Part shown: positions 33,320 to 42,494 of the stretch, in pieces
How the letters are laid out: every line of letters starts with the position of its first letter
How positions within the stretch are numbered: the first letter of the stretch is position 1
Source: Haemophilus sp. CCUG 60358
GTDB taxonomy: Bacteria; Pseudomonadota; Gammaproteobacteria; Enterobacterales; Pasteurellaceae
Length of the DNA stretch: 64,000 nucleotides
Direction: 5' to 3'
NCBI RefSeq assembly: GCF_001679485.1
Contig: NZ_LZOZ01000004.1
Coordinates: forward strand, 1 to 64,000
The notes under the pieces: generated by a model
What the model saw: the letters and a program-made list of their open reading frames with translations, nothing else
Database searches by the model: none
What the model was told of the DNA's origin: nothing
Position numbers and translations under genes: made by a program

Positions 33320-33388
33320 GTAGGATTTGGCATATTAAGGAGAAATAGAAAAATAGGCAAGTAAAGAACCACCTTTATTGATGGTTAA

Positions 33389-33417
33389 TTGGAAAAACCA
33401 TGGAATACAGGTACAAT
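33389..33417 (+). promoter_or_regulatory. Candidate promoter of the VirK/YbjX-family gene
   Basis: TTGGAA (33389-33394), a 17-bp spacer and TACAAT (33412-33417). Two opposed USS copies follow before the start codon. Confidence 0.5.
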
Positions 33418-33489
33418 AAGTGCGGTCAAAAATCAGCATGATTTTACCCAATAAAAAACGTTTGAAAAAATAACCGCACTTTATCCACT

Positions 33490-34368
33490 ATGACAGCAAA
33501 ACAAACTATTACTTTCGCGACCTTTCAAGAATTACTCCCCGATTCTTGTAATCATCCATTAAAAAAACAATTAAGGGATAAAGCCCGTTATTACGGACGC
33601 AAATTTTTATTTAAAAAACAATGTGATGCATTGGTTGATTTCTTAAATACTCATCAAACCTGGATTCCACTTTTTCAACAAAATCCATATCGTTTTAATG
33701 CATTGCTCGCGACCTATTGTGACAAACGTTTTTCTGCAACCGATCGACTCAATGCCATTACCAATAATCTGCTAATGCTTGAAGAAAAAATGGGCGTAGA
33801 ATTTTGTAAAAAACTACTCCAAGAAAAATCCCTGTTATTAGCACAATTAACAGAACAGCTTGGTATTTATTTCAATATCAACCAGATTGACCCTTTCGAA
33901 GGTTATTTTTCCATTAACTTAAAAGATAATAATGGGCGTAGCATTTATGATGCTTCTTTCACCTTCTTAAAGCCAAATAAGCTACTTATTGCCTCTATTC
34001 AAGGCCCTTCTTATGAAGAGGCGCAAGAAGCTGTAAAACAAGCTACAAAAGAATTACACGGTGTTCGCCCAATGTTTATGTTGATGAATGTTTTCCGCTT
34101 GTTAGCTGAAAAATGGCAATGTGAGTTAATCGGCATCCCTCACACTTCACAAGGTAAATACCGTTTATCTGCGCGCAGTAAAATCCTATTCAATTACGAT
34201 GAATTTTGGCAGGAAAACCAAGGTCAATTAAAAGGTCAATATTGGCAATTACCGCTTGAAAGCGTCCGCAAACCACTGGAAGAAATCGCCAGTAAAAAAC
34301 GTTCCATGTACCGAAAACGTTATGAAATGTTGGATGATTTAAGTGAAAAAATTACTCAATTTTCCTAA
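33490..34368 (+). CDS. VirK/YbjX family protein (DUF535)
   Basis: The 292-residue product resembles the DUF535 family of VirK and YbjX: a basic N-terminal region with the YxxxYxxR-like stretch near residues 33-40, a central FEGYFSINL near 140-148, and a C-terminal GIPHTSQGKYR near 219-229 typical of the family. No signal peptide or membrane segment is seen. Family members affect virulence and envelope properties in enterics; the biochemical role is unknown. No clear Shine-Dalgarno precedes the ATG, which follows a USS by a few bases. Confidence 0.8.
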   Translation: MTAKQTITFATFQELLPDSCNHPLKKQLRDKARYYGRKFLFKKQCDALVDFLNTHQTWIPLFQQNPYRFNALLATYCDKRFSATDRLNAITNNLLMLEEKMGVEFCKKLLQEKSLLLAQLTEQLGIYFNINQIDPFEGYFSINLKDNNGRSIYDASFTFLKPNKLLIASIQGPSYEEAQEAVKQATKELHGVRPMFMLMNVFRLLAEKWQCELIGIPHTSQGKYRLSARSKILFNYDEFWQENQGQLKGQYWQLPLESVRKPLEEIASKKRSMYRKRYEMLDDLSEKITQFS

Positions 34369-34465
34369 ATAAAATGGACTTAAGCCAGGCTTACTCAAAA
34401 CAAAGCTTGGTTCAGGTAAACGATTGCTCACCCTGGTATTATTGCATCCTTTCAAAAATCACGCT

Positions 34466-34493
34466 TTGCTTTTTTGCTCATTTTGTGTAGAAT
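34466..34493 (+). promoter_or_regulatory. Candidate promoter of the YfcC-type transporter
   Basis: TTGCTT (34466-34471), a 16-bp spacer and TAGAAT (34488-34493). A clear AAGGAG ribosome site precedes the ATG at 34540. Confidence 0.55.
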
Positions 34494-34539
34494 ACGCGCT
34501 CGGCTTATTGATTAATCCGAACACAAGGAGTTCTCCATA

Positions 34540-36063
34540 ATGGAAGCATCAAAGAAAAAGATGAAATTCCCTTCCGCATTTAGCATTCTCTTTATTATTC
34601 TTCTTATTGCTATTGGTCTTACTTGGCTTATTCCCTCAGGGTCCTACTCTAAACTTTCCTACGACACCACCGAAAATCATTTTATTGTCAAAACCCACGG
34701 AATTCCCGATCAAAGCTATCCAGCAACAGAACAAACCCTTAATCAACTCAATATCAAAATTCAACTTTCTAATTTCACCAACAGCATTATCAAAAAGCCG
34801 ATTGCTATCCCCGATACCTATCAACGCATTGAACAACATGAAAAAGGCATTACCGATATGATTCACGCCATGGTGGATGGCACCATTGAAGTCGCGGATA
34901 TTATGATTTTTATCTTCATACTCGGTGGAATGATTGGTGTGATAAACAAAACAGGAGCATTCAATGCCGGATTAATGTCTCTCACCAAAAAAACAAAAGG
35001 AAATGAATTCTCTGTTGTCTTTGCTGTCTGCGTATTAATGCTGCTAGGCGGTACGGCTTGTGGTATTGAAGAAGAAGCCGTGGCCTTCTACCCAATTCTT
35101 GTTCCTGTCTTTTTAGCCTTAGGTTATGATTCTATTGTCTGTGTTGGTGCCATATTCCTTGCCGCATCAATGGGTACAGCCTTCTCTACAATCAATCCAT
35201 TCTCCGTTGTTATTGCCTCAAACGCGGCAGGGATTCCATTCACTGAAGGGATGGGATTTCGCACACTGGGACTTATTCTTGGTGGAACCTGTGTAATAGC
35301 CTATATGTATTGGTACTGTAAAAAACTGCGTGCCAATCCTGAATTTTCTTATACCTATGACGATCGCCAAGCCTTCTATGATCTCTATATGAAAGATATT
35401 GATCCTAATGCAACCGTTGAATTTACCTTTAGAAGAAAACTGATCCTGATTCTATTTAGTGGCGCCTTTCCTCTCATGGTATGGGGGGTGATGTTTGGTG
35501 GTTGGTGGTTCCCTCAAATGGCAGCATCCTTCCTAGCCATTACTATCATTATTATGTTTATCAGTGGATTGCCTGAAAAAGATGTTATAAATGGGTTTAC
35601 TCATGGTGCTTCTGAATTAGTCGGCGTCGCATTGATTATCGGACTCGCTCGAGCAGTTAATATCATTCTAGAGCAAGGAATGATTTCCGACACTATCCTC
35701 GATTATATGACTCATCTTGTTGGTGGAATGAATGGCGGCGTCTTTATTATTGGTCAGCTCATTGTCTTCATATTCTTAGGATTGGTTGTTCCTTCATCTT
35801 CAGGTCTTGCCGTACTCGCTATGCCAATTATGGCACCACTGGCTGATACTGTTGGCATTCCAAGAGATATCGTCGTATCGGCTTACAACTGGGGACAATA
35901 TATTATGTTATTCCTTGCGCCAACAGGATTGGTCCTTGTCACGCTACAAATGCTTGGTATTCCATTCAATAAATGGCTGAAATTTGTCATGCCAATCGTG
36001 GGCTGTCAATTTGTTATCTCATCGATACTTCTTCTCGTTCAAGTATTTATGTATTCACACTAA
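34540..36063 (+). CDS. YfcC-family basic amino acid/C4-dicarboxylate-type carrier
   Basis: The 507-residue integral membrane protein has an N-terminal helix (residues ~11-30), a periplasmic loop of ~85 residues, then about ten more helices. Segments such as GGTACGIEEEAVAFYPI near 171-187 and VVPSSSGLAVLAMPIMAPL near 416-434 place it in the YfcC/DcuC-like ion transporter family. The substrate cannot be read from sequence: members have been linked to amino acids or dicarboxylates. It is a single gene with its own promoter-like sequence, ribosome site and terminator. Confidence 0.82.
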   Translation: MEASKKKMKFPSAFSILFIILLIAIGLTWLIPSGSYSKLSYDTTENHFIVKTHGIPDQSYPATEQTLNQLNIKIQLSNFTNSIIKKPIAIPDTYQRIEQHEKGITDMIHAMVDGTIEVADIMIFIFILGGMIGVINKTGAFNAGLMSLTKKTKGNEFSVVFAVCVLMLLGGTACGIEEEAVAFYPILVPVFLALGYDSIVCVGAIFLAASMGTAFSTINPFSVVIASNAAGIPFTEGMGFRTLGLILGGTCVIAYMYWYCKKLRANPEFSYTYDDRQAFYDLYMKDIDPNATVEFTFRRKLILILFSGAFPLMVWGVMFGGWWFPQMAASFLAITIIIMFISGLPEKDVINGFTHGASELVGVALIIGLARAVNIILEQGMISDTILDYMTHLVGGMNGGVFIIGQLIVFIFLGLVVPSSSGLAVLAMPIMAPLADTVGIPRDIVVSAYNWGQYIMLFLAPTGLVLVTLQMLGIPFNKWLKFVMPIVGCQFVISSILLLVQVFMYSH

Positions 36064-36076
36064 GCAATAAAATAAA

Positions 36077-36106
36077 AAGCCACGCAATCTAGCGTGGCTT
36101 CTTTTT
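36077..36106 (+). terminator. Terminator after the YfcC-type transporter
   Basis: AAGCCACGC (36077-36085) pairs with GCGTGGCTT (36092-36100), followed by CTTTTT. It is also usable by the convergent DUF3108 gene. Confidence 0.92.
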
Positions 36107-36117
36107 ATCATCTTATG

Positions 36118-36753
36118 TTATTTGACAAACTCATCAAACTCTAACTCATAATCATCACCATCTCTGGTGTATTTGATATAACGTGGAAATTGTTCACCTG
36201 AGAATTTCTTCACCATAATATCCTTATTACCTGTTTTAAATGAATAAGTGATTTCAGTGACAGTTTGCTTGTTATATTGGATTTGTTTTTCCACTTTCTT
36301 CACATTCACATTTTCCATTGGGTAAAGTTTTTTACCGTTTGTAATTTGGAAACTGGTTGGCAATTTATCGTAATAGCTCAACTGAAATGCCATGGTGAAT
36401 AAGTCAAAAGTCGGTAATGTTAGCGGTTCAGTTTCTAACCCATTTTTCACTTTACCGTATTCAATGGTTGTTGGTGAAATTTTAGAAATGGCATAAGGCT
36501 TACCATTACGCACATCTTGATAATTCACCATTTTAAATTGACTCGCAGTTTGCGAACCACGAGAAGTAAACACAATGTTGTACAACGGAATATTAATTTT
36601 TGCATTGACTGAATACTGTGAACCATCAGCTTTAAAATGCACATACGCCGGCATTAAATAATTGGAACTGTATTTAATATTATAATCCACCGCAGACCAT
36701 GCTGTTGGCACATAAGCAATTAATGCAGCAAAAAGGATTTTAAATAACTTCAT
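36118..36753 (-). CDS. DUF3108 exported protein, function unknown
   Basis: The 211-residue protein starts with a signal peptide (MKLFKILFAALIAYV..., probable cleavage after WSA at residue 20). The mature part is rich in beta structure and resembles DUF3108, a family of predicted periplasmic beta-barrel-like proteins. No catalytic motif is visible and neighbours give no clue. It is transcribed leftward on its own. Confidence 0.75.
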   Translation of the reverse strand: MKLFKILFAALIAYVPTAWSAVDYNIKYSSNYLMPAYVHFKADGSQYSVNAKINIPLYNIVFTSRGSQTASQFKMVNYQDVRNGKPYAISKISPTTIEYGKVKNGLETEPLTLPTFDLFTMAFQLSYYDKLPTSFQITNGKKLYPMENVNVKKVEKQIQYNKQTVTEITYSFKTGNKDIMVKKFSGEQFPRYIKYTRDGDDYELEFDEFVK

Positions 36754-36822
36754 TGGTTTTCCTTATATATAAAAATAGGTTGCCCTTTAGAGTATCACAG
36801 CGAGAAGAAGTTCCCCATTAAA

Positions 36823-36854
36823 AAAACCATCTTATCTGCAGACAAGATGGTTTT
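36823..36854 (-). terminator. Terminator after dcuB
   Basis: AAAACCATCTT (36823-36833) pairs with AAGATGGTTTT (36844-36854). The interior TCTGCAGA is also self-complementary. A T-run follows on the minus strand. Confidence 0.9.
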
Positions 36855-36878
36855 CATTTATGTTAGCTTAATGGGGGA

Positions 36879-38180
36879 TTATAAAACTGCACCTGCCATT
36901 AAGAAACCGAATAATACAGATAAGCTGATTGCAATCACACCCGGCACTAAGAATGGGTGGTTGAATACATATTTACCGATACGAGTTGAACCAGTATCAT
37001 CCATTTCTACTGCTGCAATTAAGGTTGGGTAAGTAGGAAGAATGAATAATGCAGATACTGCGGCAAATGCTGCAATCGCTGCTTCCGGAGAAACACCTAA
37101 TAAAATTGCAGTTGGGTATAATGCTTTTGCAGTTGCAGCTTGTGAGTAAAGTAAGGTACTTGCGAAGAACAAGATTACCGCTAAACTCCAAGGGTATTGT
37201 TGTAAGAACTCAGCTGATACCGCTTTAATTTGATCGATATGGCCTTCAACGAAAGTATTACCTAACCATGCTACACCAAGCACACAAATTACCGCTGACA
37301 TACCAGATTTAAAGGTTGCTGCATTAGTAATTTTTGCGGTATCCACTTTACATGCCATAGTGATAATGGCTGCAGTTGCAAGCATGAAAGAGATAATGGC
37401 GTTATCACGAGAAAGAATTGGGTTTTGAATTAAACCAACTGTTTTACTGATTGCAGTGGCATAAAGCATGACCACTAAAATCGCGATAAGGAAAATTGCA
37501 ACAGAACGTTTTGCATAAGGTTTGATCTCAATTTGCATTTCACCACGCATAGTAATTAAACCTTTTGCTAGACGATCTTGGTAAACTTCATCATCTTTCA
37601 AATCTTTACCAAGGAAGTTACAAATCACTGCAGTAATCATACATGCTGCGTAAGTAGTTGGGATCCAAATACCTAATAATTGTAAGTAACTTAAACCAAA
37701 GTTTTTCTCTAATTCAGCAGAAAGGAATACCACCGCAGCAGAAATTGGAGAAGCTGTAATCGCAATTTGTGAAGCGATAACCGCAATAGAAAGTGGACGT
37801 GAAGGACGAATACCTTGTTCTTTTGCTACTTCAGCAATCACTGGAAGTGTTGAGAATGCTGTGTGACCAGTACCTGCAAGTACAGTCATAAAGTAAGTTA
37901 CCGTTGGCGCAAGGAAGGTAATGTATTTTGGATTTTTACGTAGAATTTTTTCAGCTACTTTTACTAAGAAATCCATACCACCCGCAACTTGCATTGCAGC
38001 AATTGCCATGATTACAGACATGATAACTGAAATTACATCAAACGGAATGGCACCCGGTTTTAAGCCAAGCAGTGAAAGTGCCACAACACCCATACCACCC
38101 ATGAAACCGATACCAATACCGCCTAATCTAGCCCCTAGGTAAATAAAGAGTAGGACGACTAAAAGTTGAGCCCAAATCAT
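36879..38180 (-). CDS. dcuB: Anaerobic C4-dicarboxylate transporter, DcuA/DcuB family
   Basis: Dcu carriers exchange external fumarate or aspartate for internal succinate during anaerobic growth. The 433-residue membrane protein has the family stretches GGIGIGF near residues 20-26, MQVAGGMD near 63-70, RKNPKYITFLAP near 81-92 and ITASPISAAVV near 138-148. By eye these are closer to E. coli DcuA than DcuB; I use dcuB because I recall the H. influenzae orthologue beside ansB under that name. It follows ansB on the same strand, so asparagine hydrolysis and aspartate exchange are probably linked. Confidence 0.88.
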   Translation of the reverse strand: MIWAQLLVVLLFIYLGARLGGIGIGFMGGMGVVALSLLGLKPGAIPFDVISVIMSVIMAIAAMQVAGGMDFLVKVAEKILRKNPKYITFLAPTVTYFMTVLAGTGHTAFSTLPVIAEVAKEQGIRPSRPLSIAVIASQIAITASPISAAVVFLSAELEKNFGLSYLQLLGIWIPTTYAACMITAVICNFLGKDLKDDEVYQDRLAKGLITMRGEMQIEIKPYAKRSVAIFLIAILVVMLYATAISKTVGLIQNPILSRDNAIISFMLATAAIITMACKVDTAKITNAATFKSGMSAVICVLGVAWLGNTFVEGHIDQIKAVSAEFLQQYPWSLAVILFFASTLLYSQAATAKALYPTAILLGVSPEAAIAAFAAVSALFILPTYPTLIAAVEMDDTGSTRIGKYVFNHPFLVPGVIAISLSVLFGFLMAGAVL

Positions 38181-38283
38181 AATATTTTCTCCATATTAAT
38201 TTTTAAAATAATTCCAGAACATATATTAACAACAAACTAGTGCATTATCTATATTTATTACTTGGATTAGCCTATTTTATCCG

Positions 38284-38324
38284 AAAGTGCGGTTAAAATT
38301 TGATTCAAATTCTGACCGCATTTT
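38284..38324 (-). terminator. USS-based hairpin between ansB and dcuB
   Basis: AAAGTGCGGT (38284-38293) and ACCGCATTTT (38315-38324) are opposed. Inner arms AATTTGA and TTCAAATT also pair, giving a long imperfect hairpin. It would reduce read-through from ansB into dcuB. Confidence 0.65.
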
Positions 38325-38335
38325 CAATGGCTTTC

Positions 38336-39385
38336 TTAGAAATCCTCAAAGTATTGTTGAATCACTTTTGGATCTTTTGTTTGTGTTAAGGCTAATTGCA
38401 ATAACACACGTGCTTTTTGCGGATTCAATGTGCCTGAAGCCACAAAACCATATTTAGAATCATCCACTTCAGCATCACGCGTGGTGTGACCCGTTGGTAC
38501 ACGAGATGAACGTACTACAACAACGCCATCTTTCGCGGCTTTTTCTAAACGTTCTAAGTGTGCCGCATTCACGTTACCGTTACCTACACCCGCTGAAACA
38601 ATACCTTGATAGCCTGCATCCAATAATGAATTTAACGGCTCAATTGGTGCATTAGAATAAGCATAAACTATGCCTACTTTCGGCAAGCTGTCTAATTTAT
38701 CTACGTTAAATGGTGTGTTCACAGTATGTTTACTTTCAGGTGAACGTTCGTAATCCACTTTACTGTTATGGATATAACCCAAGGTACCATAGTTTGGTGA
38801 ATGGAATGTTTGTACTGCAGTGGTACTCATTTTAGTCACATCACGCGCACCTAGTACTTCACCATTCATCGCCACTAACACACCACGACCAGATGATTTT
38901 TTATCCGTTGCCACCACGACGGCGTTATAAAGGTTTAATGGACCATCCGCACTTTTTTCTGTCGCTGGACGCATTGCACCTACTAATACAATTGGTTTTT
39001 CACATTTCGCAGTAAGATCTAAGAAATAAGCGGTTTCTTCCATGGTATCGGTACCATGAGTAATCACAAAACCATCAGTATCTTTACATTGTGCATTAAT
39101 TGCTTTCGCTAATTTTAACCACACATCATCGCTCATATCTTGTGAACCAATTTTCACAATTTGTTCACCTTTCACATTGGCTAATTGCTTAATTTCAGGC
39201 ACGGCATCAATTAACGCTTCAACATTGAGTTGCCCTGCTTTATAAGCAGAAGAAACTGCGGTTTCACCGCTTCCAGCAATGGTGCCACCTGTTGCTAAAA
39301 TCGTAATATTCGGTAATTCCGCGGCTTGTGCGACCGAAACACCTAATCCCAGCATCATGAGTGCTGTTAATTTTTTTAATTTCAT
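38336..39385 (-). CDS. ansB: Periplasmic L-asparaginase II
   Basis: AnsB hydrolyses asparagine to aspartate and ammonia in the periplasm. The 349-residue precursor has a signal peptide ending AQA at residues 19-21. Both catalytic threonine motifs are present: ATGGTIAGSG near 31-40 and HGTDTMEETA near 109-118. It lies upstream of dcuB on the same strand and has an FNR-like site ~90 bp before its start, fitting anaerobic expression. Confidence 0.95.
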   Translation of the reverse strand: MKLKKLTALMMLGLGVSVAQAAELPNITILATGGTIAGSGETAVSSAYKAGQLNVEALIDAVPEIKQLANVKGEQIVKIGSQDMSDDVWLKLAKAINAQCKDTDGFVITHGTDTMEETAYFLDLTAKCEKPIVLVGAMRPATEKSADGPLNLYNAVVVATDKKSSGRGVLVAMNGEVLGARDVTKMSTTAVQTFHSPNYGTLGYIHNSKVDYERSPESKHTVNTPFNVDKLDSLPKVGIVYAYSNAPIEPLNSLLDAGYQGIVSAGVGNGNVNAAHLERLEKAAKDGVVVVRSSRVPTGHTTRDAEVDDSKYGFVASGTLNPQKARVLLQLALTQTKDPKVIQQYFEDF

Positions 39386-39470
39386 ACTTGTCTCCTTTTA
39401 CGTTAAATAATCTAAACTTGGCTATTCTCTACTTAATTAGATGTAGAATAAACACTAAGATAATAGATTT

Positions 39471-39484
39471 ATGATCCCGATCAT
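39471..39484 (-). promoter_or_regulatory. Candidate FNR site upstream of ansB
   Basis: The palindrome ATGATCCCGATCAT keeps the TGAT-N4-ATCA core of the FNR consensus, with only the outermost base of each half-site differing. It sits 86 bp before the ansB ATG and 150 bp before yibN on the other side. Confidence 0.6.
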
Positions 39485-39635
39485 GTTTTTCCCCATTTGA
39501 TTGTATAAGCTTTCGCCAACCCCACGTTTCCTTCAGAATTTTTTTGAAAGATAACCAAAGTGCGGTTATACTTAAGCCTTTATTTCATGTGAAGATAAAC
39601 TCTTATTCATTATCAAAAATTAAGTTGAGAACAAC

Positions 39636-40082
39636 ATGCAAGAATTTATGCCTCAAGCAATTGAATTTGCTCAAAAACACACTTTTTTAACGATCGCATG
39701 GTTTGCTGTCCTTTTTATGACACTTTTCACCTTTTTTAAAAGTGCGACACAAAAATATCGCGTGATCACCAACCCTGAAGCCGTTCGCTTAATGAACGAT
39801 GAAGAAGCCGTGGTGATTGATTTACGCCCTATCGATGAATTCCAACGCGGTCATATTATAGGCAGCGTGAACTTGCTTCCAACTGAAATCAAAAATCACA
39901 ATGCAGGCAAAATCGAACATCACAAAGAAAGACCGGTTATCATTGTGGATGTTAACGTTGTTTCTTCTACCACCTCTGCAGAACTTTTAACTAAACAAGG
40001 CTTTGAAAAAGTCTATGTATTAAAAGACGGTTTAGCTGCTTGGGCGGGTGCAAATTTACCATTAGTAAAAAAACATAAGTAA
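39636..40082 (+). CDS. yibN: Membrane-anchored rhodanese-like protein YibN, lacking the catalytic cysteine
   Basis: The 148-residue product has one N-terminal membrane helix (residues ~16-34) and a cytoplasmic rhodanese domain ([24 protein letters not shown] near 59-82, [10 protein letters not shown] near the end). In active rhodaneses a cysteine follows the strand that here reads [13 protein letters not shown] near 101-113; no cysteine is present, so sulfur transfer by the usual mechanism is not expected. The order yibN-secB-gpsA-cysE matches E. coli minus grxC. secB starts 10 bases downstream. Confidence 0.88.
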   Translation: MQEFMPQAIEFAQKHTFLTIAWFAVLFMTLFTFFKSATQKYRVITNPEAVRLMNDEEAVVIDLRPIDEFQRGHIIGSVNLLPTEIKNHNAGKIEHHKERPVIIVDVNVVSSTTSAELLTKQGFEKVYVLKDGLAAWAGANLPLVKKHK

Positions 40083-40091
40083 GGATCCTCT

Positions 40092-40601
40092 ATGTCTGAA
40101 CAAAATCAACAACCTGAAGTAGCTACTGAAGAGCAACAAGAAGCCGTACTTCAAATTCAACGTATTTATGTAAAAGATGTTTCTTTTGAAGCACCAAATC
40201 TTCCTCATATTCTCCATCAAGAATGGAAACCAAAACTCGGTTTCGATTTAAGCACTGAAGCCGTTCAAGTGGGTGAAGATTTATACGAGGTGACTTTAAA
40301 CATCAACGTAGAAACCACCATGGAAGATTCTGGTGATATGGCGTTTATTTGTGAAGTAAAACAAGCTGGCGTATTTACGATTAGCGGTTTAGAAGATGTT
40401 CAAATGGCGCACTGCTTAACATCTCAATGCCCAAATATGCTTTTCCCTTATGCACGTGAATTGATTTCTAACTTAGTAAATCGTGGTACATTCCCGGCAT
40501 TAAACCTTTCTCCGGTAAACTTCGATGCATTGTTCATTGATTACATGAATAAGCAGCAAGCAGCAGCCGAAGCAGAAGAAAATAAAGAAACCCAACATTA
40601 A
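40092..40601 (+). CDS. secB: Protein-export chaperone SecB
   Basis: SecB holds preproteins unfolded and delivers them to SecA. The 169-residue protein carries the conserved [15 protein letters not shown] near residues 22-36 and the C-terminal FDALFIDYM near 144-152. It has a longer acidic N-terminal and C-terminal tail than E. coli SecB (155). It is co-directional with yibN and gpsA; a hairpin follows its stop. Confidence 0.96.
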   Translation: MSEQNQQPEVATEEQQEAVLQIQRIYVKDVSFEAPNLPHILHQEWKPKLGFDLSTEAVQVGEDLYEVTLNINVETTMEDSGDMAFICEVKQAGVFTISGLEDVQMAHCLTSQCPNMLFPYARELISNLVNRGTFPALNLSPVNFDALFIDYMNKQQAAAEAEENKETQH

Positions 40602-40608
40602 TTGTGAT

Positions 40609-40638
40609 AAGGGCAGGCGATACCGTCTGCCCTTTTAT
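40609..40638 (+). terminator. Hairpin with T-run between secB and gpsA
   Basis: AAGGGCAGGCG (40609-40619) pairs with CGTCTGCCCTT (40624-40634) around ATAC, followed by TTATTTT. It looks like an intrinsic terminator but lies only ~17 bases before the gpsA start, so it may act as a partial terminator within the gene cluster. Confidence 0.8.
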
Positions 40639-40654
40639 TTTAAAGGTGATTGAA

Positions 40655-41662
40655 ATGAACCCATCCCAATCTCCAATTACCATTCTTGGTTGCGGTTCTT
40701 ATGGAACAGCACTCGCTATCTCATTTTCTCGCAATGGTTCTCCAACCTATCTTTGGGGGCACAATCCCGATCACATTCATCAAATGCAACAGGAACGTCA
40801 AAATCGCCGTTTTCTGCCAGATATTGAATTTCCAGAAAGTTTGCATTTAGAATTAGATTTAAAAACAGCCCTTGAGCAATCGAAAGATATTTTAATTGTG
40901 GTACCAAGTCATGCTTTCGGCGAAATCCTCTTAAAAATTCGACCGCACTTAAAACCTGATCATCGCTTAATTTGGGCAACCAAAGGATTAGAACGTAACA
41001 CCGGCCGATTACTGCAAGAAGTAGTAGAAGAAACCTTAGGTAAAGCAATTCCGACGGCGGTGCTTTCAGGTCCTACTTTTGCGAAAGAATTGGCTCAAGG
41101 TTTGCCAACAGCGATTACCCTTGCCTCTTGTAATGAAAAGTTTGCCTTAGAATTTCAAGCTCGCATTCATTGCAGTCAGCATTTCCGAGTATATGTAAAC
41201 CAAGATATGATTGGCGTTCAATTAGGTGGCGCCATTAAAAACGTGATTGCAATTGGTGCGGGTATTTCGGATGGTATGGGATTTGGTGCCAATGCGAGAA
41301 CGGCATTAATTACCCGTGGGATTGCGGAAATTACTCGCTTAGGTGTATCCATGGGAGCCAATACGAAAACCTTTATGGGCATGTCTGGTTTGGGTGATTT
41401 AGTGCTCACTTGTACCGATAACCAATCCCGTAACCGCCGATTTGGTTTAATGCTTGGTAAAGGAACTGATAGTCAACAAGCCATGGATGAAATTGGTCAA
41501 GTGGTAGAAGGTTTTTATAACACCAAAGAAACCTATTTATTAGCACAACGACAAGGCGTGGAAATGCCAATTACAGAACAAATTTACCAAATGCTCTTTT
41601 GTGGTAAAAGTGCACAAGAAGTGGCACTGAGCTTATTGGGTCGTGAACGAAAAGGCGAATAA
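40655..41662 (+). CDS. gpsA: Glycerol-3-phosphate dehydrogenase [NAD(P)+]
   Basis: GpsA reduces dihydroxyacetone phosphate to sn-glycerol-3-phosphate for phospholipid synthesis. The 335-residue protein starts with the dinucleotide fold [10 protein letters not shown] near residues 11-20 and contains the conserved [15 protein letters not shown] near 136-150 and the catalytic-lysine stretch [13 protein letters not shown] near 190-202. The reading frame is open to 40604, but that extension runs through the hairpin and the family N-terminus fits the ATG at 40655. Confidence 0.96.
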   Translation: MNPSQSPITILGCGSYGTALAISFSRNGSPTYLWGHNPDHIHQMQQERQNRRFLPDIEFPESLHLELDLKTALEQSKDILIVVPSHAFGEILLKIRPHLKPDHRLIWATKGLERNTGRLLQEVVEETLGKAIPTAVLSGPTFAKELAQGLPTAITLASCNEKFALEFQARIHCSQHFRVYVNQDMIGVQLGGAIKNVIAIGAGISDGMGFGANARTALITRGIAEITRLGVSMGANTKTFMGMSGLGDLVLTCTDNQSRNRRFGLMLGKGTDSQQAMDEIGQVVEGFYNTKETYLLAQRQGVEMPITEQIYQMLFCGKSAQEVALSLLGRERKGE

Positions 41663-41671
41663 GGAGAAAAA

Positions 41672-42469
41672 ATGACGTTAGAAGTATGGCAACACATTCG
41701 CCAAGAGGCAAAAGAATTAGCAGAATGCGAACCAATGCTCGCAAGCTTTTTCCATTCCACTATTTTAAAACATCAAAATCTTGGCAGTGCCTTGAGTTAT
41801 TTGCTTGCGAATAAACTGGCTAACCCTATCATGCCCGCAATTTCGCTGCGTGAAATTATTGAAGAAGTCTATCAAGCGGAGCCCAATATCATTGATTGTG
41901 CTGCTTGTGATATTAAAGCTGTGCGCCACCGCGATCCCGCTGTGGAATTGTGGTCCACACCATTGCTTTATTTAAAAGGTTTTCACGCCATTCAAAGCTA
42001 TCGCATTACCCATTATTTGTGGAACCAAAATCGAAAAGCACTCGCGCTTTATTTACAAAATCAAATTTCAGTGGCTTTCGATGTAGATATTCACCCTGCC
42101 GCCAAAATTGGGCACGGCATTATGTTTGACCATGCTACTGGTATTGTCGTCGGCGAAACCTCAGTAATTGAAAATGATGTGTCTATCTTGCAAGGTGTTA
42201 CCCTCGGTGGTACAGGTAAAGAATCCGGCGATCGCCATCCAAAAGTACGAGAAGGCGTAATGATTGGGGCGGGCGCAAAAATTCTCGGCAATATCGAAGT
42301 GGGAAAATACGCCAAAATCGGCGCCAATTCTGTTGTACTTCAACCTGTGCCTGAATACGCCACTGCAGCAGGTGTACCTGCTCGTATTGTCGGCAAAGAC
42401 AAAGCGGCAAAACCCGCTTTTGAAATGAATCAATATTTTATTGATGATGATTTAAATTTGAATATTTAA
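41672..42469 (+). CDS. cysE: Serine O-acetyltransferase CysE
   Basis: CysE acetylates serine, the first step of cysteine synthesis. The 265-residue protein has the N-terminal helical domain and a C-terminal left-handed beta-helix of hexapeptide repeats (from about residue 140), with the substrate loop GVTLGGTGKESGDRHPKV near 180-197. Length fits the family. AAGGAG precedes the start. Its last 75 bases are repeated at 43956-44030 and partly at 43081-43128, so the present 3' end may have arrived with the inserted island. Confidence 0.96.
   Translation: MTLEVWQHIRQEAKELAECEPMLASFFHSTILKHQNLGSALSYLLANKLANPIMPAISLREIIEEVYQAEPNIIDCAACDIKAVRHRDPAVELWSTPLLYLKGFHAIQSYRITHYLWNQNRKALALYLQNQISVAFDVDIHPAAKIGHGIMFDHATGIVVGETSVIENDVSILQGVTLGGTGKESGDRHPKVREGVMIGAGAKILGNIEVGKYAKIGANSVVLQPVPEYATAAGVPARIVGKDKAAKPAFEMNQYFIDDDLNLNI
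42395..42469 (+). repeat. cysE 3'-end direct repeat, copy A
   Basis: The final 75 bases of intact cysE, from AAAGACAAAGCGG to the TAA. They recur at 43956-44030 with a single mismatch. Copies A and C bracket the membrane-protein island with the period 1561 bp. Confidence 0.92.
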
Positions 42470-42494
42470 AAATATTTATAAGAAAGGCAAACAT

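Noticed and set aside
42091..42433. Several minus-strand ORFs inside cysE
   Set aside because: They are shadows of the cysE frame caused by the hexapeptide-repeat codon pattern, without ribosome sites.
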